In this document: positions 37,476-46,159 of the stretch, piece after piece
Numbering within the stretch: position 1 is the first letter of the stretch
Layout: every line of letters begins with the position of its first letter
Notes under the pieces: model-generated
Database searches by the model: none
What the model was told of the DNA's origin: nothing
What the model saw: the letters and a program-made list of their open reading frames with translations, nothing else
Source of the DNA: Streptomyces coeruleorubidus
GTDB taxonomy: Bacteria > Actinomycetota > Actinomycetes > Streptomycetales > Streptomycetaceae
Length of the DNA: 64,000 bases
Direction: 5' to 3'
Assembly: GCF_008705135.1 (NCBI RefSeq)
Contig: NZ_CP023694.1
Span: forward strand, 1,178,001-1,242,000
Position numbers and translations under genes: made by a program

Positions 37476-37663
37476 TTTTCTCGGCCGAGCCCGACTCGCG
37501 CGCCGACTCCCCGTTCCTCCCACTGGTGTACCCGTCCACTTCTCGACCAGCCGGTCGGCATGGTTCCGCGCTTCAGCGAGGGACTGCACGCAGGACTGGA
37601 CCAATGCCGCACGGTCCCTCATGATGACGCTGCCATGACAATGCATGCCTCAGGGTGGTGACC

Positions 37664-39601
37664 GTGCGCGGATCCTTCATCAGGGCCATGACCACACTGG
37701 CCGCCGTACTCCTCGTAGTGCCCCTGGCGCCCGCGGCCGAGGCAGCAGTCGGACGACAACCCGCCCCCGAGGCCGGCGCCCGACCCGAAATCGCCGCGAC
37801 CGCGGCGGACTGGACGCCGCCGCTCAGCACGCGGGGCCGCTGGATCGTCGACGCGGACGGCGACCGTTTCAAGCTGCGGTCCGGCAACTGGCACGGAGCC
37901 AGCGGCACCTGGAACGGCTCGGGAAGCGCGGACGAGGACGCCAACCACCACGCGGGGGAGAACTCCGGCCGGATACCGCTCGGCCTGGACCGTGCTCCCA
38001 TGGCCCAGATCATCGCCGGCTTCAGGGAGATCGGAATCAACAGCATCCGGCTGCCCTTCTCCAACGAGATGATCCACGACAGCCGTCCCGTCACGGACGG
38101 TTCCGTGGCCGCCAATCCCTCCCTGCGTGGCAAAACCCCACTACAGGTCTACGACGTCGTGGTACGGGAACTCACCGCCGCCGGACTCGCGGTGATCCTG
38201 AACAACCACACCAACACCACACGCTGGTGCTGCGGAGTCGACGGCAACGAACGCTGGAACGCGAGCCAGTCCGCCGAGACCTGGGAGAACGACTGGCTCT
38301 TCATGGCGCGCCGCTACCGGGACAACCAACGCGTCGTCGGCGCCGACCTCTACAACGAGGTGCGCCGCACTGTCTGGGACGACCCCAACTGGGGGCTCGG
38401 TGACCACCACGACTGGTTCGCCGCCTCCCAGCGCGTCGGTGACCGCATCCTGACGGAGGCCGACCCCGACCTCCTGATCATCGTGGAGGGCATCAACTGG
38501 ACCGGCATCCCCGTCGACGGACTCCCCCACGAACGCCCCACGCTGGAGCCCGTACGCCGCCTCTCCCACACGCTCGTCGACTCCGGCAAGCTCGTGTATT
38601 CCGCCCACTTCTACGACTACACGGGCCCCAACCACAGCGGCGCCACCGGCACGGGCGAGACCAGCGACCCCCGCTACCGCGACCTGAGTCCCGCCGAACT
38701 GATCAAGGTGCTGGACCGCCAGGCCTTCTTCGTGACCGCGGAAACGGACCGGCACTTCACCGCGCCTGTCTGGATCAGCGAGTTCGGTGCCGGTGGCCGG
38801 GACGAGACCGGTGACAGGCAGCGAGCCTGGTTCGGGAACTTCGTCGACCACCTGATCCGTACCGACGCCGACTTCGCGTACTGGCCGCTCGTCGGCTGGC
38901 ACAAGGACCGCAAGGGCAACGGCTGGGCTCTTCTGCACTGGGACGCCGAGGGCCGCCGCATGGGCCTCTACGACGGTGATGACTGGCGGGCCGCCGCCTG
39001 GACCCGGCTCATCCGGACCCAGGGTCGCACCGGCCCGGTGCAGCCCGTGGCCGACTGGTCCATGCTCAGCCCCGATCACGGCGACTTCGTCCAGTCGCGG
39101 CGGATACGGGCCCTGCCCGACTGGGACCCTGGCGCCCGCAAAGCCGTGTGCCCCGACGGACAGCGGCTGCTCGGCCTCAGTCACACCGGCAACCGGGGCC
39201 TGTGCTCGGACGTGTCCACCGGCCCCTTGTGGGACCCGGCCGGCGGGCATGTCGTGGTCGCCGACGACCGGTACGTCAGGCCGGGCCACGACTGGGCGTC
39301 CGGATACACCAAACTCCAGTGCGCCGACGGCCACTTCCTGACCGGCTACAGCGTCCGCGGCTCCGCCGTCTCCGCCGCCCTGTGCGCGGCCGCTCCGGTC
39401 GGGGCGCTCGGCACGAGCGGCCGCACCGTCTGGTTCGACCGGGGCGACAACAGGGGCTCGGCCGCCAAAGGCGGCGACTTCGCGCAGGGCCGCTACAAGG
39501 GCCAGTGCGCGGACGACGAGTACGCGGCCGGGATCGCGTACACGGGTCGGGTGGGCTCAGCACGGACTCCGGACGCGCTCTACTGCCGAAAGCTGAGCTG
39601 A
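37664..39601 (+). CDS. Secreted GH5-family glycoside hydrolase with accessory C-terminal domain
   Basis: About 645 residues, start chosen at GTG 37664 (VRGSFIRAMTTLAAVLLVVPLAPAAEA signal peptide); GTG 37655 is an alternative. The GH5 fold is supported by WHGASGTWNGSG, GINSIRLPFSNEMI, LNNHTNTTRWCCGV, the acid/base region DLYNEVR (E232) and the nucleophile region WISEFGAGG (E373). The C-terminal third (from about 450) has several Cys (CPDGQRLLGLSHTG, CADGHFLTGYSVRG, CADDEYAAGIAYTG) in a three-fold repeated pattern, probably a beta-rich binding module. GH5 enzymes usually cut cellulose, mannan or related glucans. It is adjacent to the xylan genes but not obviously part of their operon. Confidence 0.88.
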   Translation: MRGSFIRAMTTLAAVLLVVPLAPAAEAAVGRQPAPEAGARPEIAATAADWTPPLSTRGRWIVDADGDRFKLRSGNWHGASGTWNGSGSADEDANHHAGENSGRIPLGLDRAPMAQIIAGFREIGINSIRLPFSNEMIHDSRPVTDGSVAANPSLRGKTPLQVYDVVVRELTAAGLAVILNNHTNTTRWCCGVDGNERWNASQSAETWENDWLFMARRYRDNQRVVGADLYNEVRRTVWDDPNWGLGDHHDWFAASQRVGDRILTEADPDLLIIVEGINWTGIPVDGLPHERPTLEPVRRLSHTLVDSGKLVYSAHFYDYTGPNHSGATGTGETSDPRYRDLSPAELIKVLDRQAFFVTAETDRHFTAPVWISEFGAGGRDETGDRQRAWFGNFVDHLIRTDADFAYWPLVGWHKDRKGNGWALLHWDAEGRRMGLYDGDDWRAAAWTRLIRTQGRTGPVQPVADWSMLSPDHGDFVQSRRIRALPDWDPGARKAVCPDGQRLLGLSHTGNRGLCSDVSTGPLWDPAGGHVVVADDRYVRPGHDWASGYTKLQCADGHFLTGYSVRGSAVSAALCAAAPVGALGTSGRTVWFDRGDNRGSAAKGGDFAQGRYKGQCADDEYAAGIAYTGRVGSARTPDALYCRKLS

Positions 39602-39664
39602 CCGGCTGCGCCACCAGGGTCGTCGTGCCGGGCTCCTCCGAGCGGTTCGGGGCGCCGTCGGGTT

Positions 39665-40537
39665 TTACGGTCCCCGGTCGGCTCGTCTCAGTCCGTACCC
39701 GCCGCCCGACAGGGTCCGCAGCGCCGACGCAACGGCATCGGTCATCGCCCGGCGCGCGGCGGTGAGGGCCGGGCGGGGGTCGACCGCCGCGGGTGCCGCG
39801 GCGAGTGCGTCGCGGACCGCGCCGGTGAAGGCGGCATTCAGTGCCGTACCGATGTTGATCTTGACCATGCCGGACGCCACCGCCTGCCTGAGCTCTGCGT
39901 CGGGCACGCCCGTCGAGCCGTGCAGGACCAGCGGCACGGGGACCGCCTTGGCGAGGCGGGCGATGAGACCGTGGTCCAGCCGGGCGGTACGTGTGGTCAT
40001 CGCGTGGGAGCTGCCGACCGCGACGGCCAGTGCGTCGACCCCGGTGACGGACACGAAGTCGCGCGCCTGATCGGGGTCCGTACGTGCCGAGGGTGCGTGC
40101 ACTCCGTCCTTGCCGCCGATCTCGCCGAGTTCGGCCTCCAGCCACAGGCCCTGCGCATGCGCCCACCGTGCCGCGGCGCGCGTGGCGGCGACGTTCTCGG
40201 TGTGCGGCAGCGCGGACGCGTCGAACATGACGGATCCGAAGCCGCAGTCCGCGGCGCGACGCAGCAGGGCTTCGTCGGTGACATGGTCGAGGTGCAGGGC
40301 CACGGGGACGGTGGCCGCCTCGGCGAGCGCGGCGGTGGCGCGGGCTATCGGGGCGAGCCGGCCGCCGTGGAACCGCACGGCGTTCTCGCTGATCTGGCAG
40401 ATGACCGGGCGGCCGGCGGCTTCCGCCCCGGTGACCACGGCCTCGGCGTGCTCCAGGGTGATCACGTTGAACGCGCCGACGGCCCGTCCCTCGCGGCACG
40501 CGGAGCTCACCACGTGAGCGGTGGGAGTCAGCGGCAC
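39665..40537 (-). CDS. Class II fructose/tagatose-bisphosphate aldolase
   Basis: The 290-residue protein has GAFNVITLEHAEAVVTGAEAAGRPVICQISE, LHLDHVTDE (metal His-Asp-His), and GGKDGV in place of the typical GG.E. It also has the metal-binding GSSHAM and VLHGSTGVPDAELRQAVASGMVKINIGT, all typical of class II aldolases of the FbaA/GatY/KbaY family. It would split tagatose- or fructose-1,6-bisphosphate into triose phosphates. I choose GTG 40537 because CAGGAGG lies 6 bases upstream. It is divergent from a DeoR regulator and near a SIS isomerase and importer, which favours tagatose-bisphosphate from amino sugars over central glycolysis. Confidence 0.9.
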   Translation of the reverse strand: MPLTPTAHVVSSACREGRAVGAFNVITLEHAEAVVTGAEAAGRPVICQISENAVRFHGGRLAPIARATAALAEAATVPVALHLDHVTDEALLRRAADCGFGSVMFDASALPHTENVAATRAAARWAHAQGLWLEAELGEIGGKDGVHAPSARTDPDQARDFVSVTGVDALAVAVGSSHAMTTRTARLDHGLIARLAKAVPVPLVLHGSTGVPDAELRQAVASGMVKINIGTALNAAFTGAVRDALAAAPAAVDPRPALTAARRAMTDAVASALRTLSGGGYGLRRADRGP

Positions 40538-40725
40538 GGACGGCCTCCTGTGGTGGTACACGAGGGCCGCGACAGCCGCAGGGGCAGGGACGGCGGCAGC
40601 AACATGGACTTGCGGCACGTGCAGGGTTTTGCTCGTTTGTGGACCATAAAACACCCAATCAAGCGCTGTGGTTTCATGGAGGTGCGCACATCGGGGCGCA
40701 CATCAGCGACAGGGAGTTGTGAGAC
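40538..40725. promoter_or_regulatory. Aldolase/DeoR divergent promoter region with candidate DeoR site
   Basis: TTGCTCGTTTGTG (40629-40641) closely matches TTGCTTGTTTATG (44774-44786), found upstream of the importer and isomerase genes. It overlaps an imperfect inverted repeat GTTTGTGG...CATAAAAC. AT content here is higher than in surroundings. Together these suggest one DeoR operator class serving both promoters. Confidence 0.55.
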
Positions 40726-41514
40726 ATGGCGGCACCACAGGCCCGGTGGAGCGCGCTGCTGGAGATGCTGACGCGCGACGGACGGATCGAAGTCGAACCG
40801 GCTGCCGAGGAGTTGGGGGTCTCCGCCGCGACGATCAGGCGCGACCTCGACGAGCTGGCCCGTCAGCAGATGGTGACCCGCACGCACGGCGGAGCCGTGA
40901 TCAACGCGATCGCCTACGACCTGCCGCTGCGTTACAAGGCCGCGCGCAAGGCTCCGGAGAAGGAGCGGATCGCGGACGCGGCCGCCGGGCTGGTCAAGGC
41001 CGGCGCCGTGGTGGGGCTCAACGGCGGCACCACGACCACCGAGGTGGCCCGGGCACTGGCCACACGGGCCGACCTGAGTTCCGGCGGCGCGGAGACGGCG
41101 GTCACCGTGGTGACCAACGCCCTGAACATCGCCAACGAACTGGTCGTACGGCGCCACGTGAAGCTCGTGGTGACCGGCGGGGTGGCCAGGCCGGCGTCCT
41201 ATGAGCTGATCGGGCCGCTGGCCACCGAACTGCTCGCGGAGATCGCACTGGACCAGGTCTTCATCGGGGTGGACGCCATCGACGTGGCCCACGGGGCGAC
41301 CGCCCACCACGAGGGGGAGGCCAGCATCAACCGGGCGCTGGCCCGCCGCGCGCAGCAGGTCGTCGCGGTCGCCGACTCCTCCAAGCTGGACCGGCGGGCC
41401 TTCGCCCGCATCTGCCCGGTGGAGGACATCGACGTCCTGGTCACCGACAAGGGCGCCTCGGACGAGCTGACCGAGTCGTTCACGGCGGCCGGTGTAGAGG
41501 TCATCCGCGCCTGA
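40726..41514 (+). CDS. DeoR-family transcriptional regulator
   Basis: The 262-residue protein has an N-terminal winged helix (IEVEPAAEELGVSAATIRRDLDELARQQMVTRTHGGAV, residues 21-57) with the DeoR hallmark 'TIRRDL..L'. The sensor domain has GLNGGTTTTEVARAL, VTNALNIANEL, LVVTGGVAR and a late DSSKLDRRAFARI, which normally binds a sugar phosphate. Regulators of this type repress sugar-phosphate catabolism genes until the inducer appears. Position beside the aldolase, importer and isomerase makes it the likely local regulator. AGGGAG lies about 10 bases before the ATG. Confidence 0.93.
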   Translation: MAAPQARWSALLEMLTRDGRIEVEPAAEELGVSAATIRRDLDELARQQMVTRTHGGAVINAIAYDLPLRYKAARKAPEKERIADAAAGLVKAGAVVGLNGGTTTTEVARALATRADLSSGGAETAVTVVTNALNIANELVVRRHVKLVVTGGVARPASYELIGPLATELLAEIALDQVFIGVDAIDVAHGATAHHEGEASINRALARRAQQVVAVADSSKLDRRAFARICPVEDIDVLVTDKGASDELTESFTAAGVEVIRA

Positions 41515-41529
41515 CACCGCACGCCGCTT

Positions 41530-41550
41530 CCGTGGTCTTCCCGGCCACGG
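41530..41550. terminator. Weak hairpin between convergent DeoR and permease genes
   Basis: CCGTGG (41530-41535) pairs with CCACGG (41545-41550) around nine bases, in the 62-bp space between the converging gene ends. It is short and has no U-run, so a terminator role is only suggested by position. Confidence 0.35.
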
Positions 41551-41576
41551 CCTCGGCTCCGATGCGCGTCCCGGTG

Positions 41577-42479
41577 TCATCCCCGGACGCCGCCCGCGGT
41601 CAGGCCCGCGACGAGGTGGCGCTCCACGAAGACGAACAGCACCACCACGGGAACGATGGCGACGAGCGACGTGGCGAACAGGTACTGCCACTGCTCGTGG
41701 TACGAGGTGACGAAGCCGGGGATCGCCTTGGTCAGGGTCATCCGGTCGCTGGACGAGGTGATCGTGAGTGCCACCACGTACTCGTTCCACGCGCTGATGA
41801 AGGTGTAGACGAGCGCGGTCACCACACCGGGCATCGCGAGGGGCAGGACGACACGCGTGAGGGAGCCGAGCCGCCCGGTGCCGTCGAGCCAGGCCGCCTC
41901 CTCCAGTTCCCGGGGGATGCTCGCGAAGTACGCGTTGAGGATCCACACGCAGAACGGCAGGTTGAACGCCGCGTTCACCAGGATGAGGCCTTCAGCGGTG
42001 TCGGTCAGGTCGAGACTGACCATCTCCCGGTAGATGCCGACCAGCAGCGCTGTAGGAGCGAACATCTGGGTGACGAGTACGAGCAGCAGGAAGGCGCCGC
42101 GCCCGCGGAAGCGGTGCCGGGCGGTGTAGTACGCGGCGGGCATCCCGACGGCCAGGGCGAGCAGCGTCGACGCCCCCGCGACGTACAGCGAGAACATCAG
42201 CGCGTCCGCTACGCGCGGGTCGGTGAGCGACCAGATGTGGGTGAAGTTCGACCACTCCCACTGGGAGGGCAGATAGGACGGCGGGGACTTCATCAGTTCG
42301 GGCGTCGGTTTGAGCGCCGTCAGCAGCATGTGCGCGTAGGGCGCGAGAAACGCCAGCGCCACCAGCCATCCGACGGCGGTGAGCAGGACGGTGCGCAACT
42401 TCATCGGTCCTCGCCGCGTTCTGCGCGGCGCGGCTTCGCGGTGTGCGGCTTTGCGGGGGATGACGGCGGTCCTGCTCAC
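41577..42479 (-). CDS. ABC sugar transporter permease (MalG-like)
   Basis: The 300-residue protein has six membrane segments and the EAA loop EEAAWLDGTGRLGSLTRVVLPLAMPG (about residues 205-230), typical of MalG-type carbohydrate permeases. GTG 42479 overlaps the upstream permease stop as GTGA. ATG 42404, behind CGAGGAC, is an alternative that removes a basic 25-residue N-terminus. No ATPase gene is nearby; Streptomyces often uses a shared MsiK ATPase for such importers. Confidence 0.93.
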   Translation of the reverse strand: MSRTAVIPRKAAHREAAPRRTRRGPMKLRTVLLTAVGWLVALAFLAPYAHMLLTALKPTPELMKSPPSYLPSQWEWSNFTHIWSLTDPRVADALMFSLYVAGASTLLALAVGMPAAYYTARHRFRGRGAFLLLVLVTQMFAPTALLVGIYREMVSLDLTDTAEGLILVNAAFNLPFCVWILNAYFASIPRELEEAAWLDGTGRLGSLTRVVLPLAMPGVVTALVYTFISAWNEYVVALTITSSSDRMTLTKAIPGFVTSYHEQWQYLFATSLVAIVPVVVLFVFVERHLVAGLTAGGVRG

Positions 42480-43444
42480 GGGGTGTCCTCCTGTCGGCGG
42501 ACGACGCGCAGATAGACCAGCACCACAGCGAGGATCAGCCCGAAGTTGACGACGGCCATGGCGGCCGACTCCCCCACCGCCTGGTTGTCGAAGGCGAGTT
42601 TGTACAGGTAGGTGGTGGTCGTGTCGGTGGCGAAGCCGGGGCCGCCGCGCGTCATGGCCCAGATGATGGGGAACGAGTTGAACACGTTGATGACGTTGAT
42701 GATCGCGGCGACCACCAGTGCGGGCCGCAGCAGGGGCAGGGTGATGCCCAGGTAGCCGCGGAGCGGGCCTGCGCCGTCCACCCGCGCCGCCTCGTACACC
42801 TCGGCCGGGATGCTCTGCAGGCCGGCCAGCAGGACGAACGAGGTGAACGGCAGCGAGACGAACACCGCCACGCCCATCATCGCGACCAGGGCCTGCCCCG
42901 GGTTGGCCAGCCAGTTGACGGGCGCGTCCAGCACGCCGAGGTCCATGAGCAGCCGGTTGATCACGCCGTAGAAGTTGTTGAGCATCCAGCGCCAGATGAG
43001 TGCCGTCATCAGCACGGACGAGGCCCAGGGCACGATCAGCGCCCACCGCACCAGCCGGCGCCCGGGGAACTTGGAGTTCAGCAGTTGGGCCAGGCCGAGC
43101 GAGACCACCATCGTGACGGTGACGACCCCGACGACCCACACGACGGTGCGCAGCAGCACTCCGGGCAGGTCGCCCTCGGCGAACAGGTCGGTGTAGTTGC
43201 GGACTCCGGCGAACCCCTGGGACAGACCCGTGGAGCTCACCCGCGTCAGAGACGTACGGATCATCTCGACGACCGGCCAGACGACCATGGTCAGGATGAG
43301 GAGGGTGGCGGGACCGAGCCACAACAGGGGCTCCAGCGCGCGCCATGTCCTGCGGCCGCGGCGCGGCGAGGGCGGCGGCGGTGGCGCCGCCGGGGCCGGG
43401 TGTTCGGCCCCGGTGGCGCTCACGGTGACATCGTGTACGGCCAC
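42476..43444 (-). CDS. ABC sugar transporter permease (MalF-like)
   Basis: The 322-residue protein starts with a Pro/Ala-rich cytoplasmic tail (HPAPAAPPPPPSPRRGRR), then six membrane segments starting LEPLLWLGPATLLILTMVVW. The EAA loop reads YEAARVDGAGPLRGYLGITLPLLRP, typical of MalF. The start is uncertain: GTG 43444 lies 6 bp past the binding-protein stop, GTG 43426 is another choice. It forms a heteromeric pore with the next permease. Confidence 0.92.
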   Translation of the reverse strand: MAVHDVTVSATGAEHPAPAAPPPPPSPRRGRRTWRALEPLLWLGPATLLILTMVVWPVVEMIRTSLTRVSSTGLSQGFAGVRNYTDLFAEGDLPGVLLRTVVWVVGVVTVTMVVSLGLAQLLNSKFPGRRLVRWALIVPWASSVLMTALIWRWMLNNFYGVINRLLMDLGVLDAPVNWLANPGQALVAMMGVAVFVSLPFTSFVLLAGLQSIPAEVYEAARVDGAGPLRGYLGITLPLLRPALVVAAIINVINVFNSFPIIWAMTRGGPGFATDTTTTYLYKLAFDNQAVGESAAMAVVNFGLILAVVLVYLRVVRRQEDTP

Positions 43445-43449
43445 CGGGG

Positions 43450-44709
43450 TCAGTCGCCCTTCTGTGCGGTCTTCTGGATCTCGCCCAGGACCTTCGCCGG
43501 GTCTCCGCCCGCCACCGCCGTGCCGATGCGCTGTTTCACGGCGCCGTCGACCGCGGCCCATGCGGGGTCGTCGGTGGGGGCGAACTCGGCGCTGGAGAGG
43601 GCGTCGACGAACGGCTTGTAGTAGGCGGCGTTCTGGCTGTCGGAACTGAGCACCTCACCGGCCGACCTGGTGACCGACAGGAACCCCTCGGTGGAGACGA
43701 ACTCGGCGGCGTTCTCCTTCTGGTAGAAGAAGTCGAGGAACTTCTTCACGGCCGCCTTGTTCGACCCGTCGCTCTTCTTGAACGCGACGAGGTAGTCCTG
43801 CACGCCGAGCGTCTTGTGGGTACTGCCGTCCTTGCTGGGCAGGGCCGCGACGCCGTAGTTCAGTTTCGCGTCGACCGGGTCGATGAAGCCCTTCCGCATG
43901 AAGACCGCACCGTTCAGCATGCCGATCTTGCCCTGGGCGAACTGGTTGAAGACGTCCTTGCGGTTGGTGGCCTCCGGGTTGGGCTGGGTGAGCTTGTCCT
44001 TCGTCAGTTTCCGCAGATAGGTGAGCGTGTCGACGTTGGCCTGCTGGTCGACGGCCCACTTGCCCGAGGCGTCGGTCCAGCCGCCGCCGTTGTTCATCGC
44101 CCAGATCTGGAACTCGGCCTGAGCCTCCTCGGGGCCCAGGGGCAGCCCGAGACCGATGTAACCAGCCTGCTTGATCTTCTTGGCGTCGGCCTCGACCTCG
44201 GCCCAGGTGGACGGCGGCCGGGTGATGCCCGCCTTGGCGAAGATGTCCTTGTTGTAGAAGAACAGGCGCGCGCTGGAGATGAACGGCAGGCCGTACTGAG
44301 CCCCCTTGTACTGCGCTTTCTGCCGGAACAGCGGGAGGAAGTCGGTCAGCACCTTGGGTGAGACGACGTCCTGCGCCTTGTGGACCAGGCCGTCGCGGGC
44401 GAAGTCGGAGAACTTGTTGTAGTTGAGGACGTCGGGGACCTGCTTGGTCTGGACGTACGTCTTGACCTTGGAGTCCATCTGCTCCCAGTCGACGACTTCG
44501 AGATTCACCTTGTAGCCGGGGTTGGCGGCTTCGAAGTCCTTGATCAGCGCGGTCCAGTAAGCCTGGGTGTCGTCGTCGTACTTCGCGGCGACGAATTTGA
44601 TCGTCCTGCCGTCGGATCCGCCGCTGTCCGAGGAGCTGCCCTTGCCGCATCCAGTGAGGGCCAGGGCCAGGGCCAGTCCTCCGGCGAGGCCTGCGAGGTG
44701 CCGTTTCAC
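43450..44709 (-). CDS. ABC sugar-binding lipoprotein
   Basis: The 419-residue protein starts at GTG 44709, behind GGAGAGGTACTCC. ATG 44730 would extend it by seven residues but reads through that SD. The signal ends in a lipobox, LALALTGCGKGSSS, so the Cys is probably lipidated. The body matches family 1 extracellular solute-binding proteins: WTALIKDFEAANPGYKVNLEVVDWEQM, LPFISSARLFFYNKDIFAKAGI, PSTWAEVEADAKKIKQAGY, ALPSKDGSTHKTLGVQDYLVAF. It would capture a sugar released by the secreted hydrolases and deliver it to the permeases. Confidence 0.94.
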   Translation of the reverse strand: MKRHLAGLAGGLALALALTGCGKGSSSDSGGSDGRTIKFVAAKYDDDTQAYWTALIKDFEAANPGYKVNLEVVDWEQMDSKVKTYVQTKQVPDVLNYNKFSDFARDGLVHKAQDVVSPKVLTDFLPLFRQKAQYKGAQYGLPFISSARLFFYNKDIFAKAGITRPPSTWAEVEADAKKIKQAGYIGLGLPLGPEEAQAEFQIWAMNNGGGWTDASGKWAVDQQANVDTLTYLRKLTKDKLTQPNPEATNRKDVFNQFAQGKIGMLNGAVFMRKGFIDPVDAKLNYGVAALPSKDGSTHKTLGVQDYLVAFKKSDGSNKAAVKKFLDFFYQKENAAEFVSTEGFLSVTRSAGEVLSSDSQNAAYYKPFVDALSSAEFAPTDDPAWAAVDGAVKQRIGTAVAGGDPAKVLGEIQKTAQKGD

Positions 44710-44905
44710 GGAGTACCTCTCCGCACGCATGGCGTGCTTCGTCCAGCGCGTGCTCGCCTGATTGCGTGCCCGCTTGCTTGTTTATGCTCGAATCCAGGTG
44801 CTATCAATCACTGAACGACATGATGCTCCAGGAAACGCACACGGTGTCAAGAGCCGCCGCATGACGCATCGGTCACGCCGTGCGCCTGAGAGGGGAGACC
44901 TCCCG
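44710..44905. promoter_or_regulatory. Divergent promoter region of importer and SIS isomerase
   Basis: TTGCTTGTTTATG (44774-44786) repeats the motif found at 40629-40641 upstream of the aldolase and DeoR gene. The region is AT-richer than its surroundings. SD AGGGGAG lies before ATG 44906. The shared motif suggests joint control of both gene pairs by the DeoR regulator. Confidence 0.55.
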
Positions 44906-45802
44906 ATGAGTCAGACCGAGACAGAGATCGCCACCCAGCCCGACTGCTGGCGGCAGGCCGTGGCACTGGCCCGGCAGCCCGACGGCCCCGCCGCCGCGCT
45001 GCCCCGGCCCGGCGAGCGAGTGGCCGTAGTGGGCTGCGGGACGTCGTGGTTCATCGCCCAGGCGTACGCGGCACTGCGGGAGTCGGGCGGCCACGGCGAG
45101 ACCGACGCCTTCCCCGCCTCCGAGATGCCGGCGGGGCGCGCCTACGACCGGGTGGTCGCGCTGACCCGGTCCGGCACGACGACCGAGGTGCTGGAACTGC
45201 TCCGCCGGCTCCGCGGGCGCACCCCGACGACCGCGGTGACCGCGGTACCGGAGTCGCCGGTGAGGGGGTCGGCGGACACCGTCGTCCCGCTCGACTTCGC
45301 CGACGAGACCTCGGTCGTCCAGACCCGGTTCGCCAGCACGGAACTGGTGCTCCTGCGGGCGCACCTGGGCGAGGACCTGGGGCATCTGCCGCAGCAGGGG
45401 CGCTCGGCGCTGGACGAACCGCTGCCGGCCGGGGTCCTCGAAGCCGAGCAGTTCACCTTCCTGGGACAGGGCTGGGGGTACGGGATCGCCCAGGAGGCGG
45501 CGCTGAAGATGCGCGAGGCCGCCTCCGCCTGGACGGAGGCCTATCCGGTGATGGAGTACCGGCACGGTCCGATCAGCGTCACCGGACCCGGCCGTGTGGC
45601 GTGGTGGTTCGGGGACCCGGCCGCCCTGCCGTCCGGTCTCGCCGACGACATCGCCCGCACCGGCGGGCAGTTGGTGGCACTCGGCCGGGACCCACTGGCG
45701 GACCTCGTCGTGGTGCACCGACTGGCAGCCGCCCTCGCCTCCGCACGCGGTCTCGACCCGGACAATCCACGCCACCTGACCCGCTCGGTGATCCTGGCCT
45801 GA
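44906..45802 (+). CDS. SIS-domain sugar isomerase/deaminase (AgaS/GlmS-like)
   Basis: The 298-residue protein has two SIS domains. The first includes VAVVGCGTSWFIAQAYAALRE and VVALTRSGTTTEVLELLRRLR, the second LGQGWGYGIAQEAALKMREAASAWTEAYPVMEYRHGPISV. The latter closely matches the glucosamine-/tagatose-6-phosphate isomerase type found in GlmS and AgaS. AgaS-like enzymes turn galactosamine-6-phosphate into tagatose-6-phosphate, which after phosphorylation feeds class II aldolases. The nearby aldolase and glycosidases fit this role, but no kinase is seen in the window. The start lies behind AGGGGAGACCTCCCG. Confidence 0.88.
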   Translation: MSQTETEIATQPDCWRQAVALARQPDGPAAALPRPGERVAVVGCGTSWFIAQAYAALRESGGHGETDAFPASEMPAGRAYDRVVALTRSGTTTEVLELLRRLRGRTPTTAVTAVPESPVRGSADTVVPLDFADETSVVQTRFASTELVLLRAHLGEDLGHLPQQGRSALDEPLPAGVLEAEQFTFLGQGWGYGIAQEAALKMREAASAWTEAYPVMEYRHGPISVTGPGRVAWWFGDPAALPSGLADDIARTGGQLVALGRDPLADLVVVHRLAAALASARGLDPDNPRHLTRSVILA

Positions 45803-45808
45803 CCATGC

Positions 45809-45895
45809 ACCCCCGGAAAGGATCTCGGGGGTTCGCAGAATTTACCTGCCTGTTACGAACGGTTTCCGGTCCCGCCGAGGCCTCTCGGCGGGACC
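45809..45895 (+). terminator. Two hairpins downstream of the SIS gene
   Basis: Hairpin 1 is ACCCCCG (45809-45815) with CGGGGGT (45826-45832). Hairpin 2 is GGTCCCGCCGAG (45868-45879) with CTCGGCGGGACC (45884-45895), a 12-bp perfect stem and GCCT loop. They separate the isomerase from the secreted enzyme genes. Confidence 0.88.
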
Positions 45896-46159
45896 CCGGA
45901 GCGACCGCCACCAGCGACAACAGCTGCTTCAGGAGAACGCTCCAAGCACCCCGGAAGCCGCCTGCCCCACATGTTGACAGGTGGCGATTACCGCAAGAGC
46001 ATGAGCGAAATCAGTTGGAATCTTGCATCGGCACGCAGTTTCAAGCAGATCGCAAGCCCCGCCCGGCACCGCGCTTCCTCGTGACCGTGCACTGCGCACG
46101 CCACCGGCACCACGCACCGCCGCTCCTGAGTCACCGTCCTGTCCGACAGGAGGACACGA
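45896..46159 (+). promoter_or_regulatory. Upstream region of the secreted glycosidase genes
   Basis: TTGACA at 45974-45979 is a good -35 candidate. The -10 is unclear (GAGCAT at 45997-46002 is poor). Downstream CTTGC and GCAAG flank about 25 bp (46023-46057 area) as a loose inverted repeat. AGGAGG lies 7-8 bases before GTG 46160. The region is long enough for an operator, but I cannot name the regulator. Confidence 0.45.
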
